Assembly: GCA_015057835.1 (NCBI GenBank) | Contig: SVDL01000006.1 | Coordinates: 1-57,938 of the forward strand | DNA: 57,938 nucleotides | Source: Lachnospiraceae bacterium | GTDB taxonomy: Bacteria > Bacillota > Clostridia > Lachnospirales > Lachnospiraceae | Direction: 5' to 3' | In this document: one piece after another, positions 26,180 to 33,858 of the stretch | Layout: every line of letters starts with the position of its first letter | How positions within the stretch are numbered: the first letter of the stretch is position 1 | Position numbers and translations under genes: made by a program | Notes under the pieces: model-generated | What the model was told of the DNA's origin: nothing | The model's database searches: none | Seen by the model: only the letters and a program-made list of their open reading frames with translations

Positions 26180-26944
26180 ATGTTATTCGATCTTACAGGT
26201 AAAGTTTGTTTCGTCACTGGCGGCGCACAGCCGGGGTCGATCGGTGAGAAATCCTGCATCGCGCTCGCGGAAAACGGCGCAAAAGTCGCGATCGCGGACA
26301 TTCAGGCGGAAGGCTGCGAGAGAGTCGCTGCGGAGATCCGTGCAAAAGGCGGCGAAGCAATCGGTATCGGCATGAATCTTGCCAGCAACGACAGCATTCA
26401 GGAAGCCATTGAAAAGACTGTGGAAGCATTCGGCGGCATCGACGTCGTCGTCAATTCGGCCGGCATTCTCGGAAAATCCAGCATTGAAGATATGGACCGT
26501 GAAGGCGAATGGAACCGTGTCATTGACATCGACCTCGGCGGAACTTTCTTTGTCTGCCAGAAAGCACTTCCGTATCTTAAGAAGAGCGAACAGCCCCGCA
26601 TCATCAACATTGCTTCCGTGACCGGACGCAACGGCGGTTTCTCCGCTTCCATGGCATATGCGGCTGCAAAGGGCGGCGTGGTTGCGATCACCCGCGGCAT
26701 GGCCCGTCATCTCGCTCCGTACAAGATCACGGTCAATGCGATCTGCCCGGGCACGACCGCGACGGCGATGGTCAAAAACACATATAATGATGACGACGTA
26801 GCCAACCAGCTGAAGAACATGCTTCTCGGCAGGCTCGCGGAACCGGAAGAGATCGCGGCAGCGGTCGTCTACTACGCTTCGACGGAATCCGGTTTTGTGA
26901 CCGGCAATATGCATGATATTAACGGGGGCGGGTACTTTGGCTAA
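26180..26944 (+). CDS. Short-chain dehydrogenase/reductase
   Basis: 254 residues, classical SDR. VTGGAQPGSIG is the NAD(P)-binding glycine motif (with an insertion against TGxxxGIG), VVNSAG replaces NNAG, IINIASVTG carries the catalytic Ser, and YAAAKGG the Tyr and Lys. AIADIQAEG with Asp near position 41 suggests NAD preference. AAGGAGG seven bases before ATG 26180 sets the start. The C-terminus (FVTGNMHDINGGGYFG) is normal. It likely oxidises a hydroxyl of the same substrate family as the zinc dehydrogenase upstream. Confidence 0.88.
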   Translation: MLFDLTGKVCFVTGGAQPGSIGEKSCIALAENGAKVAIADIQAEGCERVAAEIRAKGGEAIGIGMNLASNDSIQEAIEKTVEAFGGIDVVVNSAGILGKSSIEDMDREGEWNRVIDIDLGGTFFVCQKALPYLKKSEQPRIINIASVTGRNGGFSASMAYAAAKGGVVAITRGMARHLAPYKITVNAICPGTTATAMVKNTYNDDDVANQLKNMLLGRLAEPEEIAAAVVYYASTESGFVTGNMHDINGGGYFG

Positions 26945-26973
26945 AGTCTGAAGTGCGGGATCGGAAAAAGTGG

Positions 26974-27014
26974 TTCTCGTCGCAAGCTTGCTTGCGTAAG
27001 AGAAACGGTTTTTT
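26974..27014 (+). terminator. Terminator after the short-chain dehydrogenase
   Basis: TTCTC (26974-26978) and GCAAGC (26982-26987) pair with GCTTGC (26990-26995) and GAGAA (27000-27004) around a small internal loop; six T residues follow at 27009-27014. Confidence 0.7.
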
Positions 27015-27026
27015 CGAGCACATAGG

Positions 27027-27146
27027 GCGGACGCCCTCCACGAAATAGACGCGAAGCGTCTATGAGTGGCACTTCAGACGAAACAGCGTTCAATGCGGAC
27101 GCCCTCCACGAAATAGACGCGAAGCGTCTATGAGCGGCACTTCAGA
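27027..27146 (+). repeat. 52-bp direct repeat, two copies, each with a hairpin
   Basis: Copies at 27027-27078 and 27095-27146 differ at one base. Each starts GCGGACGCCCTCCACGAA and ends GGCACTTCAGA. The middle is a perfect 8-bp hairpin, ATAGACGC-GAA-GCGTCTAT, followed by GAGTGG in copy one and GAGCGG in copy two. They resemble hairpin-GAGCGG elements elsewhere in the cluster. Confidence 0.8.
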
Positions 27147-27174
27147 TTACGAGTAACCTTTTTAAATAACACAG

Positions 27175-27204
27175 TTCATAATGCGCCCAACGCGCGAATA
27201 TGAT
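27175..27204 (+). promoter_or_regulatory. Possible promoter of the GarR-like gene
   Basis: TTCATA (27175-27180), 18-base spacer, TATGAT (27199-27204), 57 bases before ATG 27262. TGATACAATTACAAG just downstream contains a TTGTATCA match on the minus strand, like the GntR site at 25375. Both boxes are weak. Confidence 0.3.
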
Positions 27205-27261
27205 ACAATTACAAGTACTTAACAAAGCTATTCCTGCAAGGCAGGAAGAAGGAGGATTATT

Positions 27262-28152
27262 ATGAAAGTAGGATTTGTAGGCCTTGGTATCATGGGCAAG
27301 CCGATGTGCAAAAACCTTCTGAAGGCTGGTTATGAAGTAACCGCGTTCGATCCGTTTGCAAAAGCGGCCCTCGATGAAGTTGTTGAAGCCGGTGCAGTTC
27401 GCGGCGAAAGCAATGCTGATGTTGCTTCCAAGAGCGACGTCGTCATCACCATGGTTCCGAATTCTCCGCATGTTCGTTCTGCAGTGTTTGATAAGGGCGG
27501 CATCGCAGAAGGCGCGAAGGAAGGCCTTGATATTATCGATATGAGCTCTATCGCTCCGCTGGAGTCCAAAGACATCGCTGCAAAGTGCAAAGAGCGCGGC
27601 ATCAACATGATGGACGCTCCGGTATCCGGCGGCGAACCGGGTGCGATCGCTGGCACACTTTCCATTATGTGCGGCGGCCCGAAGGATCTGTTTGACAAAT
27701 ATTTCGATCTGCTCAGCGTTATGGGCGGCTCCGTCGTACACTGCGGCGACACCAACGGCGCAGGCAACACGGTTAAGCTTGCAAACCAGATCATCGTTGC
27801 TGTTAACATCGCGGCATGCGCGGAAGCTTACTCTCTGTCCACGATGGCGGGCGTAGATCCGGAAAAGGTCTTCAACGCGATCAAGGGCGGCCTTGCAGGC
27901 TCTCACGTTATGGACGCTAAGGTTCCGATGATGATGGACGGCAACTTCAAGCCGGGCTTCCGCATCGACCTTCACATCAAAGACCTCAACAACGCTCTTG
28001 ACACAGGCCATGGCCTCGGCACACCGATGGTTCTGACCTCCATGGTTCAGGAGATGATGCAGTGGCTGCACAACAACGGCTGCGGCAGCGATGACCACAG
28101 CGCGATCCTCAAATACTATGAGAAGATCACGGGTGTAGAAGTTCGCAAATAA
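27262..28152 (+). CDS. NAD(P)-dependent 3-hydroxyacid dehydrogenase (GarR / 3-hydroxyisobutyrate dehydrogenase family)
   Basis: 296 residues. VGFVGLGIMGKPMCKNLLKAG is the family's N-terminal Rossmann signature. DAPVSGGEPGAIAGTLSIMCGG is the substrate-binding loop, and GNTVKLANQI carries the catalytic lysine. Family members reduce tartronate semialdehyde to glycerate (GarR) or oxidise 3-hydroxyisobutyrate. GarR function is attractive because a glucarate dehydratase operon lies 20 kb downstream, but the gene is not in that operon. AAGGAGG precedes the ATG. A strong terminator follows. Confidence 0.87.
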   Translation: MKVGFVGLGIMGKPMCKNLLKAGYEVTAFDPFAKAALDEVVEAGAVRGESNADVASKSDVVITMVPNSPHVRSAVFDKGGIAEGAKEGLDIIDMSSIAPLESKDIAAKCKERGINMMDAPVSGGEPGAIAGTLSIMCGGPKDLFDKYFDLLSVMGGSVVHCGDTNGAGNTVKLANQIIVAVNIAACAEAYSLSTMAGVDPEKVFNAIKGGLAGSHVMDAKVPMMMDGNFKPGFRIDLHIKDLNNALDTGHGLGTPMVLTSMVQEMMQWLHNNGCGSDDHSAILKYYEKITGVEVRK

Positions 28153-28176
28153 TTAAAACTTCAGGCAGGAAGCAGG

Positions 28177-28207
28177 CTCCGGGCATGAAAATGCCCGGAG
28201 TTTTTTT
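28177..28207 (+). terminator. Strong intrinsic terminator
   Basis: CTCCGGGCAT (28177-28186), GAAA loop, ATGCCCGGAG (28191-28200), then seven T residues. It ends the GarR-like transcript. Confidence 0.92.
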
Positions 28208-28316
28208 ATTCAGGAATGAGACATTTTTGTAAGAAATTGCATATTGTTATAAGAAAAAGTCCTGTCCTATGGTATGATAAAGAAAAACCGTTATGGCTGA
28301 ATACGGAGGGAACACC

Positions 28317-28853
28317 ATGACTTATGAGGAGATTGAGAAACTGGCTGAAGAGAGCGGATTCTCACATACTGCCCCGCTTGATGTAAATACAATTAATCTG
28401 AGACCGGAAGTCAGGGCTGCCTGTGAGCAAAACACCTGCCATATGTATGATGCCTGCTGGAGCTGCCCGCCGGCGTGCGGAACGCTGGAGGAATGCGGAG
28501 CGAAAATTAAGGGTTATACAAAAGGGATCATCCTGCAGTCTTCGATCCAGCTTGAAGACAGCTTCGATTTCGAGGGGATCCAGGAGCTCGGAGAGAGACA
28601 CAGCAAGGCGCTGGAGACCTTTACCGACGAGATCCGGAAGACTTACCCGAATGCTCTTGTTCTGGGAGCCGGAGGATGCAGACGCTGCAAAAAATGCACG
28701 TATCCCGATGCGCCGTGCCGTTTTCCGGATAAGCAGCTGTCCTCGATGGAAGGATACGGCATGGTCGTCAACGAGGTCTGTATGAAAAATAATATCCCGT
28801 ATAATTACGGGAAAGATACGATGACTTATGTCGGATGCGCGCTGATCGAGTAA
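28317..28853 (+). CDS. DUF2284 cysteine-rich metal-binding protein
   Basis: 178 residues. Two Cys clusters, CHMYDACWSCPPACG (about residues 41-55) and GGCRRCKKCTYPDAPC (about 119-134), are the DUF2284 signature and probably bind an iron-sulfur cluster or another metal. The second cluster resembles ferredoxin spacing. The role is unknown; the family is common in anaerobes. GGAGGG before ATG 28317 favours this start over 28293. The sequence just after the stop repeats the last codons of the gene in the same frame (see findings), so the C-terminus may once have been longer. Confidence 0.82.
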   Translation: MTYEEIEKLAEESGFSHTAPLDVNTINLRPEVRAACEQNTCHMYDACWSCPPACGTLEECGAKIKGYTKGIILQSSIQLEDSFDFEGIQELGERHSKALETFTDEIRKTYPNALVLGAGGCRRCKKCTYPDAPCRFPDKQLSSMEGYGMVVNEVCMKNNIPYNYGKDTMTYVGCALIE

Positions 28854-28949
28854 ACGGCAATAGTCGGATACGCGTTGATTGAGCAAGTCATAAAACGATG
28901 TTTTATGAGCAGAGTTGAAACACATTAGATTTGTTCCTTAAGACGAGGC

Positions 28950-28989
28950 AAAAGAAGAGAAAAGGAGTCCGGAATCAACCGGGCTCCTT
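28950..28989 (-). terminator. Terminator at the end of the methyltransferase gene
   Basis: Read on the minus strand: AAGGAGCCCGG, 6-base loop, CCGGACTCCTT, then TTTTCTCTTCT. The hairpin includes the last codons and the stop (28975) of the methyltransferase gene. Confidence 0.7.
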
Positions 28990-29748
28990 TCCTTTTACCG
29001 CGCGCAGCATATACAGCGGCGTCGCGGCGTACATCATTTTTTCTTTTTCGCTCCAGAGTTCTTCCGTCACATCCCGCTCGAAGGAGATATCCGTGAACGG
29101 CAGCTGGCGGAGAACTCCGAAATCGTAATCCGGGCGGATCGCCTTGCCGAATACGCGATAGTTCTCCGGATTCAGTTCGCTGTCGATATATTCGTAGGAG
29201 CCGTCATGCGTGTACCCGCTGCCGTAAATGGCGAGGCTTTCCCTTTCTCTCCGGATCGCCTCTTCTCTGACCGGCCCTTCCTGATAGGGGAGATGCCAGT
29301 TGGCGTCGAAGATCAGGAGTACGCCGCCCGTCTTCAGGACGCGGTTCCATTCTCCGTAGACTTTGAGGTGCTCCCGGATAATATGCGTCACATTCCGGCT
29401 GATCACAAGATCAAAGGTATTATCCTCAAATGGAAGATTTCCGAAATCCCCCTCTATGAGTTCCGGGGAGACGCCGAAGGCGGCGGCATTTGCCCGGGCG
29501 TGCGCAAGCATTCCGGCAGAGCCGTCGATGCCGGTCACACGGTGGCCTTCCTTCGCGAGAAGGACAGAGAAGAAGCCCGGACCGCAGCCGGCGTCCAGAA
29601 TCCGCATCGGGGCGGAACTGCCGGTGCAGGCGTAGATCTGTTTCAGCCATTTTGCCGGCCGGTCTGTCCGGAATTCATCCTGCACATAGGTATCATAATT
29701 ATCGGAGCGCTCGGTCCAGATCTCATTAATATCGTTCTGCGTCATCAT
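28975..29748 (-). CDS. Class I SAM-dependent methyltransferase
   Basis: 257 residues. ILDAGCGPGFFSVLLAKEG is motif I, VTGIDGSAGML motif II, and LPFEDNTFDLVISRNVTH the motif around the acceptor region, all of the UbiE/Methyltransf_11 type. The substrate cannot be read from sequence. Its ATG at 29748 overlaps the stop of the MATE gene (ATGA), so the two are translationally coupled. A coupled methyltransferase and multidrug exporter suggests handling of a small molecule, but that is inference. Confidence 0.8.
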   Translation of the reverse strand: MMTQNDINEIWTERSDNYDTYVQDEFRTDRPAKWLKQIYACTGSSAPMRILDAGCGPGFFSVLLAKEGHRVTGIDGSAGMLAHARANAAAFGVSPELIEGDFGNLPFEDNTFDLVISRNVTHIIREHLKVYGEWNRVLKTGGVLLIFDANWHLPYQEGPVREEAIRRERESLAIYGSGYTHDGSYEYIDSELNPENYRVFGKAIRPDYDFGVLRQLPFTDISFERDVTEELWSEKEKMMYAATPLYMLRAVKGKEPG

Positions 29749-31154
29749 ACCCGGACTGCCTCCTCATTTTCCATTTTCCGCAGGAATTTCAGCTCCCGGG
29801 CGAGGAGAATCGTCGCAAGGGTGATTGAAGCGATGTCCGCGAGAGGGTAGGTGTACATGACTCCCGTAATGCCGATATAGATCGGAAGGATCAGCATGAT
29901 GGGAATCTGGAAAATGATCTGTCTCGAGAGGGACAGAATCACTGCTTTGAAAGGTTTCCCGACGGACTGGAAATACGTCCCTGCCATCATGGGGATGCCC
30001 ATGACAAAAATGAGGATGGTCATGTTGCGGAGGCACATGACGGCAAATTCATTATAGAGTTCGCTTTCCTGCCCGAAGATATTGATAATCTGCTGCGGGA
30101 AGGTCTGGAAAATGAAACAGCCGATGACGCCGACCGTAAAGGTGACCATGCCGGTTTTCTTTATCAGTTCGCGGATGCGGGCGTATTTGCGGGCACCGTA
30201 ATTATAGGAGAAGATCGGCTGGGTGGATGTCGTGATGCCCATGATGAAGGACATCATGATCTGGTTGATCTTCATGATAATCCCGAAGCATGTCAGCGGT
30301 ATTTCCGCGCCGTAGATCGACATTGCCCCGTATTTTACAGCCTGATTATTCAGGACGACATGACCTATGAGACCGGCGGTCTGCGTGAGAAAGGCGGACA
30401 TGCCGATGAGGATGATCTGCTTCACGCGCGCGAATTTGACCAGAAAATCTTTCCGGTGGAAATGGATCGTGCGGAGATGGGGCATTTTCCGGATGTTGAT
30501 AAGGAAAGTGACGATCTGGCCCATGATCGTGGCGAGCGCGGCGCCCTTTACGCCCCAGTGGAAAATAAAGATGAAGACCGGGTCAAATATAATGTTGAAA
30601 ACCGCGCCGGTAAGCATGGCGATCATAGAGTAACGCGGCTGACCGTCGGCACGGATGAGGTCGCTCATTAGGATACCGCAGGAAACAAAAGGAAATCCGA
30701 AGAGGACAATGCGGCCGTAATCGAGCGCGTAGGGAAGAACCATGTCCGTACATCCGAAGAAATAGAGGAGCGGTTCCATAAATATCTCTCCAAGCGCAAG
30801 GACCAGAAGCCCGGAGGTGAGCGCCATAATGAAGCCCGTCCCGACGTAGTGATCGGCTTCCTCTTCCTGCTTCTTGCCGAGATTCAGCCCTACATTGGCT
30901 GCGGTACCGGCGGCGACCATGATGGACAGCGCCAGCATCATCTGGACAAAGGGGAAATTGACGTTAGTGGCGGCATTTCCGAGATAACCCACGCCCTGGC
31001 CGATAAAGATCTGGTCGACCAGGTTGTAGATGGAGTTGACCAGCATGGAAACGACGCCGGGAATAGAAAACCTGAGGAGAAGTTTTCCTATTTTTTCGGT
31101 ACCTAATATGTTCTCTTTTTTGGAAATATCTGTGCCCATGCTGATTTCTGCCAT
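29745..31154 (-). CDS. MATE-family efflux transporter
   Basis: 469 residues with about 12 membrane helices in two related halves (LLLRFSIPGVVSMLVNSIYNLVDQIFIGQGVG opens the first; a second copy of this motif type lies near the middle). This is the pattern of Na+ or H+-driven multidrug and toxin exporters of the DinF/NorM family. The start at 31154 (MAEISMGTD) is preferred; ATG 31139 is possible. The frame open upstream to 31616 is non-coding in character. Divergent from the Lrp-family gene, which may control it. Confidence 0.88.
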   Translation of the reverse strand: MAEISMGTDISKKENILGTEKIGKLLLRFSIPGVVSMLVNSIYNLVDQIFIGQGVGYLGNAATNVNFPFVQMMLALSIMVAAGTAANVGLNLGKKQEEEADHYVGTGFIMALTSGLLVLALGEIFMEPLLYFFGCTDMVLPYALDYGRIVLFGFPFVSCGILMSDLIRADGQPRYSMIAMLTGAVFNIIFDPVFIFIFHWGVKGAALATIMGQIVTFLINIRKMPHLRTIHFHRKDFLVKFARVKQIILIGMSAFLTQTAGLIGHVVLNNQAVKYGAMSIYGAEIPLTCFGIIMKINQIMMSFIMGITTSTQPIFSYNYGARKYARIRELIKKTGMVTFTVGVIGCFIFQTFPQQIINIFGQESELYNEFAVMCLRNMTILIFVMGIPMMAGTYFQSVGKPFKAVILSLSRQIIFQIPIMLILPIYIGITGVMYTYPLADIASITLATILLARELKFLRKMENEEAVRV

Positions 31155-31392
31155 GACCGTTCTCGATTCTGTAATAATAAATGACGGAATACTGCTGTCC
31201 TCTATATTAGCAAATAAAAGGAAGAAAGAGAACAATGAATTCTTTTTTGGAATACAGTCTGATGGGCCAGGGCCACAACGGCGGGGAGAAAAGAAGGGGG
31301 TTATAAAGCAAAATAAAAATATCGATATGCAAGTATTCTTTTGATTTACTTTCAATATGCAGATTTCTGCTTTCGTAATGCAGGCGGTCATC

Positions 31393-31421
31393 TTGCGGCA
31401 CTTTTCCTCTGCCGATATAAT
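31393..31421 (+). promoter_or_regulatory. Promoter of the Lrp / alpha-CTD operon
   Basis: TTGCGG (31393-31398), 17-base spacer, TATAAT (31416-31421), 41 bases upstream of ATG 31462. Box sequence and spacing equal those of the promoter at 19180-19208. Confidence 0.7.
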
Positions 31422-31461
31422 AGAACCATGGAGTCGACGCCATAGAAAAAAGGAGGCCCGC

Positions 31462-31998
31462 ATGAACATCGAAGGATTGGACGAACTGGACAGCAGAATT
31501 CTTGAAGTCATCAGGGATGACGCGAGACTGACGTACAAGGAGATCGGCGAACAGGTGGGTGTCTCAAGGGTATCCGTAAAAACACGCATGGACGCGATGA
31601 GGGAAAAAGGAATCATCCAGGGCTACAAAACGGTTATTGACACGACCAGAGCACCGGAAGGAACGCTCTTTTTCCTGGATATCGAGTGTGATCCGTACCA
31701 GTTTGAAAATGTTGCCGAGTATCTTGCCGGCAGCAAAATGATCCGGAAGATCTACAGTGTTTCCGGCGAGTGCAGGATCCATGCCGTCGGGTTTGCTCCG
31801 AATGCCCGGAAACTTGAGAATTTTGCAAATGCCATCTACCGGAGCCGCAATGCCGTCCGGCGCCTTTCGTGCCATACGGTGCTCGCAACGATGATGGATA
31901 TCGATGGAGGCGTCGAGTATGTACGATATCAGAAACCTGAACATCTGGAAGAGAGAGGAGACGAAAACAGCCCCGGCGGAAGCGTATCTGAAAAGTGA
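31462..31998 (+). CDS. Lrp/AsnC-family transcriptional regulator
   Basis: 178 residues. The N-terminal helix-turn-helix (DSRILEVIRDDARLTYKEIG, then VGVSRVSVKTRMDAMREKGII) is typical of Lrp/AsnC. A RAM/effector domain of about 75 residues follows (TLFFLDIECDPYQFENVAEYL). GAECRIHAVGF-like positions (here SGECRIHAVGFAPNARKLENF) match the ligand-sensing core. AAAGGAGG precedes ATG 31462. Its last 80 bases overlap the next gene, which points to translational coupling. It faces the divergent MATE and methyltransferase operon, a likely target. Confidence 0.85.
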   Translation: MNIEGLDELDSRILEVIRDDARLTYKEIGEQVGVSRVSVKTRMDAMREKGIIQGYKTVIDTTRAPEGTLFFLDIECDPYQFENVAEYLAGSKMIRKIYSVSGECRIHAVGFAPNARKLENFANAIYRSRNAVRRLSCHTVLATMMDIDGGVEYVRYQKPEHLEERGDENSPGGSVSEK

Positions 31999-32419
31999 TC
32001 TCAGCGAACTGAATCTGCCTCTTAGGGCTTTCCACTGTCTGAAGCGCGCCGGCTGCAGCACAGTGGGAGATGTGATCAGTCTCATGGAGAACGATGACGG
32101 CGCTCTGCGGCGGATCAGGAATCTCGGGGCGAAGAGTGAGGAAGATATTAAGGAAGCGCTGGAACTGTACAGAAAACAGTTCCCGGACGATGCGCAGACA
32201 AACCGGGGCGGGAAAATGCGGAGGACGCTGATCCGGCCGGCACGGCAGGTCTGGGATTCCAGCATCCGGTCTTTCCGCCTCTCCCAGCGATCTCTTGCGC
32301 AGCTTGAAGACAAAGGAATTCATACCGTACGGGATCTCTATGATACGGATCCGGAACAGGAACCGGGCTGGTATGCGGTGAGGGAACTGCTGGAGAAAAT
32401 TGCGGATTCCGCTACTTGA
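31919..32419 (+). CDS. Stand-alone RNA polymerase alpha-CTD-like protein, two copies of the fold
   Basis: 166 residues. Residues about 31-75 (LSELNLPLRAFHCLKRAGCS, then RRIRNLGAKSEEDIKEAL) match the C-terminal domain of RNA polymerase alpha, including the RNLGxKSxEE loop that contacts DNA and activators. A second, weaker copy (SFRLSQRSLAQLEDKGIHTV) ends the protein. There is no alpha N-terminal domain. GGAGG eight bases before ATG 31919 supports this start over ATG 31904. The gene overlaps the Lrp regulator by 80 bases. It could bind UP elements or serve as a partner or decoy for activators; this is inference. The domain match is strong by eye. Confidence 0.75.
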   Translation: MYDIRNLNIWKREETKTAPAEAYLKSDLSELNLPLRAFHCLKRAGCSTVGDVISLMENDDGALRRIRNLGAKSEEDIKEALELYRKQFPDDAQTNRGGKMRRTLIRPARQVWDSSIRSFRLSQRSLAQLEDKGIHTVRDLYDTDPEQEPGWYAVRELLEKIADSAT

Positions 32420-32538
32420 TACTGTCTTGAAATGTCTGCCTGTTTGGTGTAAATTGACCTGAGAAGGGCTCCACGCATTGAGAAGACCCCATTCCGGAAC
32501 GGTATACGCCGGATAATAAAAAAGCAGGAGAATCGGAT

Positions 32539-33639
32539 ATGAAAAAACAGATTTGTGTGATACTCTGCGCGGCCATGATCTGCGCACTGACAGCCTGCGG
32601 CGGACAGCAGGCCGCGGACAGCGGTGCGGCGGACAGCACTGCTGCAGCGGAAAGCAGTGTGGAAACAGCAGCGGAAAGCGTTGAAGACACAGCAGCGGAA
32701 AGTACTGCTGCGGAAACAGGGGAGTGGACAAGAGAAGGATATTTCCAGGATGCGGATGAGAATTTCCTCTCGGTTACCTGGATGGACCTGGACGATGAAA
32801 AAGGCTGGTATGTCGGATTTGCACCGGGAGAAGAAAGCTACGGCGGATTTCTTCCGCTGGAAGACGGGAAGCTCACCGGAACGCTCGAGGATATGGAAGG
32901 CGGCGCACTGAAAGTCACGGTCGCTGAAGAGGGCGAGGACGGCCTTATGCTGGAGACGGAAGACGGGACGGCGTATCACTTCAGTGTGCTGGATATTCCG
33001 GAGGCAACGATCTTTGTCAATGTCAACGTGGAAGGAAGGGGCAATATCGAATACGCCGAAGGAGAAACGGCGCCGGAAATCGACGAAGAATATCCTTACC
33101 AGTCTGCGGTGATCAATCTCGCGGAGCCCACGACCTATACTCTTCTCGCGTGGCCGGAGGCAGGATGGCAGTTTGTCAAATGGACGAAAGACGGAGCGGA
33201 TTTCTCGGAAGAAGCGCTTCTTACACTGGAGCTTGCGGAAAGCGCGGAGTACATCGCGGTGTTTGAACCGGACGAGAAATGGGCGGCGGCCAGTGAAGCG
33301 ATCTCGGGAGAATACGTCTGCGACAGAGCGCAGGCGCAGGTGGATATCCATGATTCATCAGCTTTTGTCGCCATTCAGTGGGGCGGCAGCGCGACGGAGA
33401 TGGCGAGCTGGGTCATTATGGGCGACATCGATCCGGAGACGCTTACTGTGGAATACACCGATGCAATGAAGTCGCAGTTCACCTATAAAGAAGACGGCAG
33501 CGTTGAAGAGGAGATCGTCGAATACTCGGACGGCACGGGAACCATTACCTTTAAGGAAGACGGGTCGGGCTTTACCTGGCATGACGACAAGTCGGACGGA
33601 GAAGATCTCGTGTTTGAAAAAGCGCCGTCGGAATCCTGA
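32539..33639 (+). CDS. Lipoprotein of unknown function with InlB-type repeat segment
   Basis: 366 residues. The signal peptide ends in the lipobox LTAC (Cys20). A Ser/Ala/Glu-rich linker with an imperfect repeat (AAESSVETAAESVEDTAAES) follows, then a beta-rich extracytoplasmic region. Residues about 200-235 (PEAGWQFVKWTKDGADFSEE, then EYIAVFE) resemble the InlB B-repeat / Listeria-Bacteroides repeat found in surface proteins. The C-terminal quarter reads as a small beta-barrel (GTITFKEDGSGFTWHDD). AGGAG precedes the ATG. Function is unknown; location at the outer face of the membrane is well supported. Confidence 0.75.
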   Translation: MKKQICVILCAAMICALTACGGQQAADSGAADSTAAAESSVETAAESVEDTAAESTAAETGEWTREGYFQDADENFLSVTWMDLDDEKGWYVGFAPGEESYGGFLPLEDGKLTGTLEDMEGGALKVTVAEEGEDGLMLETEDGTAYHFSVLDIPEATIFVNVNVEGRGNIEYAEGETAPEIDEEYPYQSAVINLAEPTTYTLLAWPEAGWQFVKWTKDGADFSEEALLTLELAESAEYIAVFEPDEKWAAASEAISGEYVCDRAQAQVDIHDSSAFVAIQWGGSATEMASWVIMGDIDPETLTVEYTDAMKSQFTYKEDGSVEEEIVEYSDGTGTITFKEDGSGFTWHDDKSDGEDLVFEKAPSES

Positions 33640-33678
33640 CGCGCGGAACCCCGTGTTCGCAAAAACGGAATAAAGCGG

Positions 33679-33741
33679 AACCCCCGGTCGGATATACTGC
33701 CACAGGGCAGGATATCATCGCCGGGGGTTTCTTTGTTTTTT
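33679..33741 (+). terminator. Terminator after the lipoprotein gene
   Basis: AACCCCCGG (33679-33687) pairs with CCGGGGGTT (33721-33729), enclosing an inner hairpin (CTGCC/GGCAG), and is followed by a T-rich tail (TCTTTGTTTTTT). Confidence 0.8.
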
Positions 33742-33858
33742 CTGACGGGAAACAGCCGATCTTCTTTTCCTGATTCACGGAGATGTGTATAATAAGAAAA
33801 GAAATATCTGATTTTTATATGGAATCATGAGAAACGGACCACATATAAGGAGGCCGGT

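Larger units (their letters stand above)
26945..27261. other. Gene-free spacer with terminator and duplicated palindromes
   Basis: No gene is visible in these 317 bases. They hold a terminator (26974-27014), two nearly identical 52-base copies each containing a hairpin (27027-27146), an inverted pair GTCTGAAGTGC (26946-26956) / GCACTTCAGAC (27069-27079) that brackets the first copy, and a weak promoter before the GarR-like gene. Confidence 0.6.

Noticed and set aside
28853..28926. Selenocysteine or pyrrolysine read-through of the DUF2284 stop
   Set aside because: The stop is TAA, which is not used for either. A duplication explains the in-frame echo better.
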